Below are positions 24,338-35,039 of a stretch of DNA of 64,000 bases, piece after piece. Position 1 is the first letter of the stretch. Every line of letters begins with the position of its first letter. The notes under the pieces were generated by a model that was not told the DNA's origin, searched no databases, and saw nothing but the letters and a program-made list of their open reading frames with translations. The position numbers and the translations under genes are program-made. Origin of the DNA: Pyxicephalus adspersus (lineage: Eukaryota; Chordata; Amphibia; Anura; Pyxicephalidae); NCBI RefSeq assembly GCF_032062135.1, contig NC_092864.1, positions 19,378,946-19,442,945 of the forward strand, in the 5' to 3' direction.

Positions 24338-25630
24338 TACAGAAGTTTAACACACAGAAAGGCCATTTTTTTTCAAAGGCTCATGTTCACCGCTGGGGCT
24401 TTATTCACTTCATTATGATTGTATTACAGGGCAATTTTAGTGAATCATGTTGTAAAATTTCACTGAGTGCAAGTTTTCACAGCAAACTCAAGTTCAAATA
24501 TTCTTTATATAGCTTTTTTCCTCTACCCTGGTTTCTGACACTTAGGATACATCTGAAGAAGTTATTGCCACAATGTAAATTGTTAATAAGAATAGTTGCT
24601 GTAATAAACAGCAATAAACGCGCAGCCTTATTCTGGGTGCCCTAGGCTTGGGCCAATATGGCTTTTCCATTAATCTAGAACTAGGTATTTGACAGTCTCC
24701 ATGCTTCTTCATAATTTTCACTAGTTGTCTTTCCTCTCTGGGAATACATTTTCAGGAATTACTGTAGTAAGTAAGATTAAACAGGCTGCACCATGACAGC
24801 AAGCACAGAACATTTAATGCCTTTAAGGTTGGATGTCCCCAAGCAAGTTCCATGCAATATTTCTTTTAGATGTTTGACTTCTTCCTGGGATGAGAGACCC
24901 ACCTGCCTCTGATAAGAGGGGGGTCAATCTGGTCTGCTGGTTGGTTAAGGTTGGACTTCTAGAAAATGTCATCTCACTTTTGTCTTCTGGGGAGAGAGAA
25001 AAAAGTAATTTTATTACTTACATAACACTCTAATGTGACTCTTTATTGTCAGACAAGAGCGAATTTATTTGTATTGATGAAGAAAAAGATCTAAATGAAA
25101 ATCCCATGCACAATTAATTGTTTTCATTTGACTAAATTCTTGTACTAGTAGAACAGTAAGAATTGTATTGATGTTTTTTTACTTATTTCATCTTTGCTTT
25201 GTTTTACAAGACTAAAGATTTTATTAGACTGAAATAGTGTTAACACTCTTTGTTACCTGTAAGATGCTGACATGTGATTGGACATCTGATGGTATTTGGT
25301 ACTAGCCATAGTTTTTTTTTATCCTTGCAAACTTTTCATACGTGAACATGGTGTTAGGTATCTGCCACTTTGCTGCCCCTGACTTCTATTATGTAAATAC
25401 TTAATGATACCTTCATGCTCAAATCTTCCATCATTTGAACCCTAAATCATAACCCATTCCCTAAATAAATGCTCATCACAATACAGGTGTAACCTCAAAC
25501 TACTACTCCTTAATCCCATAGCCCAAGCATAAAAAATGGGCAGTTTCTGACAACTTTAAAGTGTAGCCATGGTAGACATTCTCTCCTATGTAACAAAATG
25601 AACAATACAATTTAGTTACCAATTAAAACA
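24338..25630. other. Non-coding DNA between SINE and Tc1
   Basis: Nothing beyond CCTAA-rich tract 3 near the right end. The 76-aa frame at 24415-24645 is unsupported. Confidence 0.55.
25430..25530 (+). repeat. Degenerate CCTAA-rich tract 3
   Basis: GAACCCTAAATCATAACCC and ATTCCCTAAATAAATG are followed by TAACCTC and TTAATCCC. TTTCTGACAA follows, as it does near 650, which supports a shared repeat family with tract 1. Confidence 0.4.
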
Positions 25631-25676
25631 CACTGCCTGGCCAAAAAAAAGTCGACAGTCTTGTTGGAGTTGTGGT

Positions 25677-25930
25677 ATGGGTTGCTTAGGATCAACAATG
25701 TTATGTGCTGATGAAATTAGGTCAGATAACTACCCAAATTTACTGAATGACCAGGTTGTTCCATCAATGGATATTTTCTTCCCCAATAGCACAAACATAT
25801 TCCGAAAAGACAATGCGAGGATTCATCAAGCTGATATTGTGAACATGTGGTTCAGGATAGACCTTAACCCAATGAGAATCTTTTGGATGTGCTGGGGAGG
25901 ACTTTACATAATGGCTGACTCTCCTATTAC
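25677..25930 (+). pseudogene. Tc1-like transposase fragment, C-terminal catalytic part
   Basis: The frame starting at 25677 covers the region around the second catalytic Asp (NARIHQADIVNMWF) and the DLNP motif. In the Tc1/mariner DD34E family the third catalytic residue is the Glu of the DLNPIEN motif. Here the reading is DLNPMRI, so that Glu is lost. Similarity ends near 25930, where the nested insertion begins. The family-specific continuation (around CAATACAAGATTCTGG) resumes near 28005. Confidence 0.85.
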
Positions 25931-28005
25931 ATTGGTCATTTTATGTTATGGTTGATGCACAGATTCCACATATGGTATTGGTTTTGATAGACTGACTCTA
26001 GTTTTTGAAATAATGACCTCAATATTACCCTCATAGAAAACTAATGAAACATGAAAATTAAGCAAAATTAAACTAGATATGTCTACGTAAACAAATGTCA
26101 ATATATTCTATATTCAGTATATTTACAGATTTAATCACAAAGAAGTCATTGGAAAACTCTTGTTTGTATGATTTCCTTTCAGGCTGATGATCAGGACAAT
26201 CACGTTGAAGGCTTCAGCAGTAGTCTGCCATCATGTGTCTATCCCACCTGATACCTTTCTTCCATCACCTTTATATCTTGATGGAACCTCTCCCCTTGTT
26301 CCTCACTGAAATCGCCAAGGCTTTCTGGAAAATTTTTGCAAATGGCTTTTTGGAGATAGTGTAACTTTATGCTCATAGTAGCACCCACATTTTTAAAATT
26401 TCAGAGTAAGTTTTGTACCAGTTCTTCATAATTTTGCTTTATGGTTACCCAAGAAGTTCTTAACAACCATGACATAGCTGTGCCAGGCCGAAGCTTCAGT
26501 ATCAGTCATGTAACTTGTGAAAATCTATCAATTTATCGGTTTCTGAATCTGGAGTCCATCAGAGTATCCTGCTTTTAATTTTTCAGTACTCAATCCAGGG
26601 AAGAATCTACAAATGTATTTGAAGCAATCTCCGTCCTTGTTCAGAGCTTTAACAAATTGCTTCATTAATCCCAACTTTATGTGTAGTGGAGGGAGAATGA
26701 TTTTTTCTTTGTCAGCTATTGGCTCATTAATTATGTTCGCTGCACCTTTTTTCATGTTTTCCCTTGGAGGCCATGTCACTTTTTCCCAGTGATCCTGCTT
26801 TGCTCTACTATCCCACTAGCAGATGAAATATGGGTACTTTGTGTATCCACTTTGCTGTCCAAGTAGGAAGTTCACCATTTTTAAATCAACACATATGGAC
26901 CATTGGTGTTCATGATAGCAAAGCTTTTGTAAGACCATTTTGATATTTTCATATTCTTCTTTAAATTTTGTTGAGTGACCAATTGGAATTGATGCATAGC
27001 AGTTGCCATTATGCAGTAAAACAGATTTCAAACTTCGAGTGGAACTGTCTATGAAAAGCCGTCAGTGTTCTGCTCGGTATTCTGGTACTCCCATATGGGC
27101 TAGTAGTCCAGGATGTTACAACAGTACACAAACTTCTGGTCTGAGACAGTTGTTTTATTTTAGCCTGGATGCTAAAAGTTCATATGCTTGTTTTGACAGA
27201 CTTAGGTCACGTATTAAATCATTGAGCCAATGAGCCATGAAACACTCCAAACCCTGTATATCCTCCATGTCGGATACAGGAATATCAGGGAGTGTACTGA
27301 ACACTGGTATGGTAACATCAGCGCCATGAGGCACATGTAGTCTTGCTGATTCCAAATCAGCGTACTCCCACTTGTTTTTCTTGTAACAATTGAAACCTTT
27401 TACATTCACAGCACAAAAATAACAATCATTATGATGATTTTTGGGCTCTTGTCATACCATAAGTACACCAAATTTCAAACTTTTCAGTTTTTCCACTGAC
27501 GTAGACACTCTACACAAGTTTTGCATACCATACAGGGAGTCCAATACTTATCTTGGTCCCCCAGTTTAGTACCAAAATGCCAGATATGCTTGTTTCATAA
27601 ATTCTATAATGTTTCTTCTCTGTTTTTGATGAGAATATTCACCACTAATGTAGCCAAATACATTGGGGGTAATTTAAACAACTTGAAGAATTCATATTTC
27701 TGTAAAAAAAGAAAATGTATGAATAAAAAGAAGACAAATGAAAGTTACATGAAAATAATGCTACATTTAATATATAAAATGCAAAACATCTGTGTAAATA
27801 AAGATTGATAATAATATGCCTTTTATATGCTAATGTTTGTTAACATTTTGTTGTTGGTAAAATCGTCTATTCTGATTCCTGTATCACAAGAACTGGAGCC
27901 AATTTAATGAAACTGATGTCATTTCTGGATTCAGCAGAGCTGAAATACACTTAATATATTGAAAAACCCTTGGCAAGTGAAGAAATTTTTTTTGGAGCTG
28001 TGTTA
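25930..28005 (-). mobile_element. Insertion carrying the antisense family gene
   Basis: Tc1 similarity breaks near 25930 and resumes near 28005, so roughly 2.07 kb was inserted into the transposase region. Both break points have TAT nearby (CTCCTAT on the left, GTGTTATC on the right), a possible 2-3 bp target duplication. I see no convincing terminal inverted repeat and no poly(T) at the left end, which argues against a simple LINE-mobilised mRNA copy. The non-coding parts (25960-26190 and 27640-28000) have no other recognisable content. Confidence 0.6.
26190..27640 (-). pseudogene. Decayed copy of a multicopy uncharacterised animal protein family, nested in Tc1
   Basis: Read on the minus strand, a run of conserved blocks appears in the right order but in shifting frames with stops. 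They are: LGDQDKYWTPCMVCKTC with DCYFCAVN near 27.4-27.6 kb; LNDLIRDLSLSKQAYELLAS near 27.2 kb; SVLLHNGNCYASIPIGHS near 27.0 kb; a CVDLKMVNFLLGQQSGYTK block near 26.85 kb; LPPLHIKLGLMKQFVKAL near 26.65 kb; and EEQGERFHQDI near 26.28 kb. I recall this block order from many uncharacterised predicted proteins in insects, cnidarians and fish, where it is highly multicopy. That suggests a mobile or captured gene, but its function is unknown to me. The Cys pairs at the N-terminal end may bind zinc. No intact frame remains. Confidence 0.75.
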
Positions 28006-28377
28006 TCAATACAAGATTCTGGTAAAAAAATAATGCAACATTGAATGGAAATAAATGTTGTGACAAATCAAAGCAAAGGCATTCCAATGAAATATTAAAG
28101 TGTGTGACTTTTTTTTGGCCAGGCAGTGCACTTAGTGTATGAAATGTTGAATATGCCAGGGTAATTGAATATAAATAAGAACAAAACAGAAGGGTGTTTA
28201 TAGGCAAGATTTTTGTATTTAAAGTACACTAATTGTTCAAAGCACAATATCAATGTTTCAGATCCTTACAGTCATAAGTGATCAATATAGAGGCCATCTG
28301 TAATGGCATTAAATAGTCAACAACTAATCACGAGTATCAAAGAGATGTCCACAGCTCCAGACTAGAGCCTGGGAAAC

Positions 28378-28445
28378 TGTGGTCAGCAAACGTTTCAGGG
28401 AATACTCAACCCGTTTCGCCTGCTAAGAGCTTCCTCAGGGGTACA
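28378..28445 (+). repeat. Short repeat with CCGTTTCGCC...GCTTCCTCAGGGG motif
   Basis: This is the second copy of the motif at 12985. The surrounding 28.2-29.1 kb is AT-rich with no coding signal. Confidence 0.4.
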
Positions 28446-29166
28446 GCAATGTTTGGTGATGCATAGTACTGAATACAATCATGATGCATATACTAAAAAC
28501 CATAATCATAATAAGCAGGTAAGAATAATGAAGAAATATATAGGAAAAAATCATGATAAAAAAGCCATAATTTATTGTATTACAAAAATCAATTAGCAAG
28601 AAAGTATAATTATATGAACATTACAACTGCATTATTACATTGCAGTAATTATTACATATATATAGGAGAATATTCTGACAAAATAACCAATCTGGGTACT
28701 GAGAGAACCATAAGAAAGTATAAAAAAAATTTTTTAGACAAAAGTTCTTAAAAAAAAAAAAAAAATCATGACTGGTGGTTGAAGAGATCAATAAAGATAT
28801 TATTATAAGTTATTTTAACTCTTTTAGCAGAGCAAAAAAAGTGAGGAGAGATATATATGGATAAAAAAGTCACATGTCAGATGGTTGATCCACTGAATAA
28901 ATATTGTTTAACTTCCAAGGAGAAAATTGGAGTCCAGATTCTCACAATCAGTGATATTTGCCTGGGAATGTAATATATAATAAGTGATGAAAAGCTTATG
29001 TACTGTATAAAAAAAAATATAAGCGTGAATGAATTCGTTTTCAATCGGGATAATAGTAATAGATACAAAACCTGAAAATACAGTGAGTCATGGAAAAGGA
29101 TTCCTCTAGATCGAGGAGGGGAATCCGCTACCGCAGCTCAGATCTCAGACAAATATAGGAACGCTG

Positions 29167-29294
29167 AGGGCTCAGCCACGTGCCCCTGACTGGTATCTAC
29201 CCCCCATGCCGACCCAGTAGTTGGCTGGCCTGGGCAGATGCATCCTTCTGCTACTTCTGCCCTTACCCTATTTAAGGGCACATGGCTGAGCCCT
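29167..29294. repeat. 128-bp inverted-repeat unit
   Basis: AGGGCTCAGCCACGTGCCC (29167-29185) and GGGCACATGGCTGAGCCCT (29276-29294) are inverted at 18 of 19 positions and enclose 90 bp. It may be a small MITE. TATTTAAG near the right arm is a weak TATA-like word only. Confidence 0.65.
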
Positions 29295-31280
29295 ACCAAA
29301 GGGTGGTAATGCATTGGTTTTTACTCTTGGAAGAAGCCCTGTTGAGGGTACATGTGACAGCAGTAAAAGGTTTGAGTAAAGGAGCTTTGGGAGTATTTTT
29401 TTGTATGTATGCATGTGATGTTTGAAGAGGGAGCATGGACAACATCCTCCTGGAGATGGGTTTTAACCAACATAACCAACACCCCCCACTCATCTTGTTG
29501 TTTAGCAATTTCATCCAACCTGTTTTCAATATAAAATTGAGGGAAATAAGTGGATTTATGTCCCTATGTCCCAATAGGGAATCCTGGGGAACTCTGAAGA
29601 CGAAATTGTGGTGCTTGAAACATTGAGCCTACATGATCAAAGCTTTTCTTCAAATTCATGTTAAATGAAATAAAGCATAACATCAAAATACAATATCTAA
29701 GAGTAGTAAAATGCACAGTGTTGTGCTATTATCTTATATTCAGGCCTTTGGGATTTAATTAATAGTGTTTTTTTAATTTTGTTACAGATAAGCACACTTG
29801 AAGCTACTTTCTCTCATCTCTGCTTTCTTGTAGCAGAGGCTGACATTTAGAGGAGGCTCTTATGCTTTAAGATGTTCTTAAAGGAACACATCACTTCTCT
29901 GGGGGCCCTTTGCGGCCCATTTGAAGGTCAGAACACAAGTCTTTCTGGTACTGCAGCACAGTTTAATGCATTTCTAATTTTTACAGACCATATGATAGAT
30001 GTGCCATGTCTATAGGCTGCACCAGTTTAGGTGATGTGGCAATGCCAGTTTGCTAGGAATGTATTTTGCTATGACACTCTCTCTAGAACCTTAATTTGCA
30101 CTTGAATATTAACTTACTGTATTTTAAGTGCCAAACTTTTTGTCTCCTGAATCAGAACGTTTTTGGAATCTTCTTTATACTTGTACAAAAGGATGTTTCT
30201 ATAAAAAAATATTCTTTGACTAATTTGCCTATTTTTACTGTAGGTTTGTGTTCGATGTTTTCTATTGTAGGCTGACAAATAGTCAAAAATGAAAAACATA
30301 TATTGAAAAAAATGTTATTTTTTTATAATCATTGTGCTGTCTTTTCTAAAAACATTTTGGTGTTAACAGATGCATAGAAACGATAGATGAATAATGTTTG
30401 CAGATTTATCATCAGATTATGTTCACACATATAGATACAATAACTTCAATTATTTACCTACACACACATATAACAAAATAACAAATATATGTGTATAAAA
30501 TGCACATCAAGACTGCATGATTTTAAAAGACTGTCATGCCTCCTAGACCTCGATTTATAATACATGTTCTCATATATAAAATGTGCATTACTTTTAGCCT
30601 GACATCCTCTTCGTGCTTCATAACATATCAGGATATCAGCTACATCAAGGATGCCTGAACAATATTAATCTTCATCTTACAATCTTGGAAGTGCAGGGTA
30701 ATATTTTTATAACTATGATCATGAACGGCAGACACCCGGAGGGCCAGACATGACATCCATGCATGCTAATCCTTCCCACTCAAAGAATAAGCCGGCTGAC
30801 CCTGTGATCAGCAGTAAGGGTGTAAGCGCCAGCACATGGAGAGATAACCACAGGGACTTTCTGTCTGAGAAAAACAGACTGGGATCATTGGCAGGCCTGT
30901 AAAGGACAAACCTAATAAGCTACGAGGGGGAGAAAAAAGGATAAACTTGCAGCAGTGGGTGGAAAATTGCCATGTAGAGTAGCGCAAAGGTGCAGCTAAG
31001 TAAGAGGACTCAGTGTGGTGCCCTTTGTAACAGATAATCCTGTTTTTTGGCTTTCTATTTGTGAGTGTGTGACATTTTTGTAAATGTATCAGAATTCTAT
31101 GAAATTACTTTGTGTGTCTTAAAGTTATCCTTCTTAAGTTATACAAGTTATACAAGTATTGTCCTTGCTTCTATTGGTGACAAGGTATAAGACTATATGA
31201 TGTGATATGATACTAATATGATTTTACTTTGGCCTGAAAAGCATAAGTAGGTCAATGCAATATAACTAAGACCAAAAAAA

Positions 31281-31761
31281 ACTGCCTGGCTAACACTTTA
31301 ATATTTTGTTGAACCAACATTAGATTTGATTACAGTATACAATCACTTTTGTATTGTTTCATTAAGCTTTTGCAATGTCAAAACATTTCTTGCCGTCCAA
31401 ATCCATGATGATAAAGTCAAACCATTAGATAAAGTCTTTTCCAGCACATTCCTTCACAAAGGCCCGTACTCTGCATTGGCCAATCCATGTGTGAAAATGA
31501 CGTCTTCTGCTCCCTGGACCACTCTTTTACAATTTGAGCCCAATGAATCCTGGCATTGCCATCTTGGAATATGCCCATGTCATTGGAGAAGAAAAAAATC
31601 CATTGATGGAAAAACCTGGTAATTCTGTAAATTCAGATAGTCAGCTGACCTACGTTTTGGGTCACAAAACGTTGCTGAACCCAGACTGAATGAACAGAAA
31701 CCAACCACAGTTCATACCACGACCCCCACACTCTTGGGGGACTTTTTTTTGGCTAGGCCCT
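31281..31761 (-). mobile_element. Internally deleted Tc1-like element
   Basis: The left end ACTGCCTGGCTAACACTTTAA and right end GACTTTTTTTTGGCTAGGCC are degraded forms of the terminal repeats of the 25.6 kb element. The interior is transposase in reverse orientation. It keeps segments corresponding to the GQCMG/PDNA-side region (GGCCAATCCATGTGTGAAAA, TGGCATTGCCATCTTGGAAT), but sizeable internal parts are deleted and the frame is broken. At about 480 bp it is under a third of full length. Confidence 0.8.
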
Positions 31762-32897
31762 TTAGTTTTTTCTTTTGCAGCACTCCATGTCTTGCTGCAT
31801 GACAGTCAGCTAAAAAGTGTTTCTCTTTTGCTAATTTGTGATTGGGGTGTCATTGATTTCTCGGTCATCTTGTAGCTATAGTATCCATATTCCCCTTCGT
31901 CACTAGTGTTTTTGTGTCTATACTTTGCCTTGTGTCTGGTGCTTTTTGTGTCTATTGTGCCTTTATTTTGGCTTCCATAGACCCCAGCATGCCTCCCATA
32001 GGGATCAGTTTACCATGTTGGAAAAAGCTTTAGCATTACTTTAAAGGAAACCTGTCATTACAAAAGGATGCTTGCCTGAACACTATGGTGACTACAGTGT
32101 AATAGCCAAATAAAAGGCATTTTTAAATGACTATATAAATTACAGTAGATGTATTTCTCTCCTATGGGTTCATTATTTGTGTTAGATTTGGGTTAGGTGT
32201 TTAATATAAGAATTTTCAAAGCAATTTGCAGCAACAGAGAGCCAAGGAGGTCATAAGCCATCCCAATTGTATGTGCACCGTTAAAATTTAAAAATTAAGG
32301 ATTATCTCTTTTCTTCATTTTCTAAATATATAAATCAATAGTTATTTTTAGACACTTTGATAAATTCAGCACTTTTTGCTGGTTAAAGACACCCAACTCA
32401 CCAGTGTAAATTGTTGCAGCTGCCCTAAATGAAACAATTGATTTCCTGTTTTATAAATGTAACTCATTTGTGTACTCTACCTTTTCCCTTTATTGCAGCC
32501 AATAAAGAAAATGTAACCCTGACATGAAAATGAAGTTGGAGTTCAGGGATAGTTGTTTTTTTCTTTTTCTTTTTAAGTGGGATAATGGGTAGTTACAAAC
32601 AAGCTTAGCAAATGTCAGTGTTATATTTACAGTGACATTTTACATGTGTTTGAAGGTCTTCTTTTGATGAAAACCACTTGGGATAGAATTGTGGGAGTTG
32701 CCATTACTGCCTTGTTTTTATAGATACAGTTATGGAATATTAAGAATCTGGGTAAAAGGATGCATACTCAGTCTACGAGCCCATTAACACCTCAGCACTA
32801 ATTGTTATGTGTTTTATATGCAGTACTTTTCTATATTCTTATGTAAAATGCACTTGTGATGAGGACATTACATAAGTGGTATATGGTTTATATAGAG

Positions 32898-33170
32898 CAG
32901 GGTTTCTTGACATTTTAAACATGGGTGAACCCCTGGAAATAATTTTCAGGTCTTCAAGGAACCCCTTCTGGACCTCCTCAGCTATGTCCACAGCTTTCAG
33001 TACATTAATGTGGTGTCAGTAGGAACAATGCCTTTTACATTCCTGGTTAATGGGAAGAATGCCACTCTACAGATAGCCAAAAGATCACTGGTGTCACTTG
33101 AGTGACCTGAGCGACACAAATTGCTTAAGGAACCTCTAGCAACCCCTGGAGAAACCCAAAAAAGAGTTTG
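32898..33170 (+). mobile_element. hAT-like non-autonomous element, copy A
   Basis: It begins CAGGGTTTCTTGACATTTTA, continues with GGAAATAATTTTCAGGTCTT and ends in GCAACCCCTGGAGAAACCC. The same landmarks occur in reverse order and strand at 48352-48640, including CAGATAGCCAAAAGATCA, so this is a dispersed family. The CAG.GTTTCT start and AGGGTTCC-like subterminal sequence are typical of hAT MITEs. There is no coding capacity. Confidence 0.7.
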
Positions 33171-33458
33171 GTGCCATTTGCCAGCCAGATAGTGAGCATT
33201 AAAGAGTTATAACTAAAGATCCAGTGGCATGGGCATGTAAAATTACCATAGGTGTGCGTGCTTGGTGCTAATTTGCACAAAAATGACAAGAGGTAGAGTT
33301 GGCTCTATTAGGAAAAGAGGCATTAAGGTCACAATGGGCAAGATAAGTGTTTACCAGAGGTAGTGAGTGGACTAACTTTACAACAGCCTTCCTTAACTGA
33401 AATTTATTCAGAGCTTGCTTGAGTACTGAGCCGTAGTTAACTGATTTCCTCTCCACAC

Positions 33459-33478
33459 TATATATATATATATATATC
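33459..33478. repeat. (TA)n microsatellite
   Basis: TA run of about 20 bp. Confidence 0.95.
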
Positions 33479-35039
33479 CTTAGATGTGGTGAATGCATAC
33501 TTTTTTATTTCGTTGTTTTGGTTTAGTACAATTTCAGCAACTGCAGAAAGTTCCTATAGTACTTACATGCTTCCTATTCTAGGACAATAGGACTACTCAA
33601 TAGATACCATCAGCTGAATGTTGTGACACAAGAGCAGGAACTTTATTACTGTCAAGATACTGAGATGATCCTGACTTGAATCGGAGGTACATATGCAATT
33701 TGAGTTCTGATCCAACATTATTCTAGCTGCCATTGACAAGTGTAGTAGGCCACTGGATAATGACAGCTGTCATCATTCAGCAGTTAGATCCTTGACAGGT
33801 ACAGTATAGTTGATTAAAAAAGTAAAAACATTATAAATTCTGTCTGAGAATTTCTAACTCCAGTTGGAGTTTTAAAAAAAGAAAGCCTGAGAAGAGAAAA
33901 TGAGTACAGTCTCCACATCTAAGCTCTGATAAGCGGCAGTATATTACATTTTTGCTCTTGGGTTTACTGTAGATCGATTTTACATTGTATCAGACAATGA
34001 TGTTTTATTAGGACTTGTTGTATTTGGCAGCATCCATCCACAGATATGGCACTTGGCAGAAAACAAGTAGTGTCTTTTATTGGTGGACACAGGTGTCTAT
34101 GCCCCTAGTGCTGGAAATGTGTCTCCTACATATTATATAGCTAGCAAACTGCAGGAAACGGCAAAATCCCAAAATACATCAAAATCATCCAACACAAACA
34201 AATTAGTAGTAAATTAAGTAGATCACTTTATCCTCAGTAATATGCCCGTCACATAAGGAGCTTGATTTGTATGTAACATTAACATGTGTGCTACGGCTAT
34301 CTGCTGATTGCTGTCACAGGAGGATGATGCTTGTCTTCTGATTAAAACATAACATTGCACCTTGACAAATCTACGCAATAACCTTTATGAACAGAGGCAG
34401 CCATGCATTAACATAATGCAATTTCCTCTAGGTGCAGTTTGAATCCCCGACTGTGTATATTGATGAGGCCTGAAGATGTCCGATCTCTTTATCACCTCTT
34501 GGAATTAATGTCCCTCTAATGCCCCTGTAATTGGTTACAACTCCCATTCATCTCATTTTATTATTGTTACAGATTTTTCATTGTGGCACCATACCAGCAC
34601 AACAGGGGCCAAAAAGGTGAGCCATGGAGTTGCCATGACTTAAGGGTTAACACAACGCAAAGTCCATATTTATGACAAATGACTTTCCATATATTCTGTT
34701 GGTCTGCTAAACTGACCGTGATAAATCTATTCAGAAATAGTTATCTTTATAGCCTACAAACCACACAATAAATCTATATTAATAACATTAATGTCATTGT
34801 GCCCTCTATGCTATTCAGTTCCTCTGCATAAAATTTCTGTTCTTTTATATTTCGTACTATGAATGGTCCCATGAGCCCTGATAATTTCAGAGATAGCCTG
34901 GCTTTAAAATGTTTTTAAAGGTTCATACAAATCAAAGAGAAAAGATGCATTTAAAAATTACAGTGAGAGCACTTCTAGGTTCTTTTTACACCTTTGCTGT
35001 GGGCTGTGGTGTGATGGAGAAATATGCCCAGATTATATG

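Larger units (their letters stand above)
25631..28128 (+). mobile_element. Tc1-like DNA transposon, split by a nested insertion
   Basis: The ends are perfect 23-bp inverted repeats (25631-25653 and 28106-28128) beginning CACTGCCTGGCC followed by an A run, the classic form of one vertebrate Tc1 subfamily. Plus-strand transposase remnants follow the left repeat: a WGCLGS-like segment, then KDNARIHQA (normally QDNA.xH.A), then DLNPMRI (normally SPDLNPIENLW). The remainder reappears only at about 28005, with the typical tail to 28105. The N-terminal DNA-binding half is missing, so it was internally deleted as well as interrupted. The flanks no longer show a clean TA duplication. It cannot encode an active transposase. 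Confidence 0.9.
28129..31280. other. Non-coding, AT-rich
   Basis: Contains the motif repeat at 28378 and the inverted repeat at 29167. A moderately GC-rich piece at 30720-31020 has no long frame. Confidence 0.5.
31762..35039. other. Non-coding with hAT-like copy A
   Basis: Apart from the MITE at 32898 and a TA run at 33459, nothing is recognised. 34260-34570 has the texture of conserved non-coding DNA. Confidence 0.5.
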
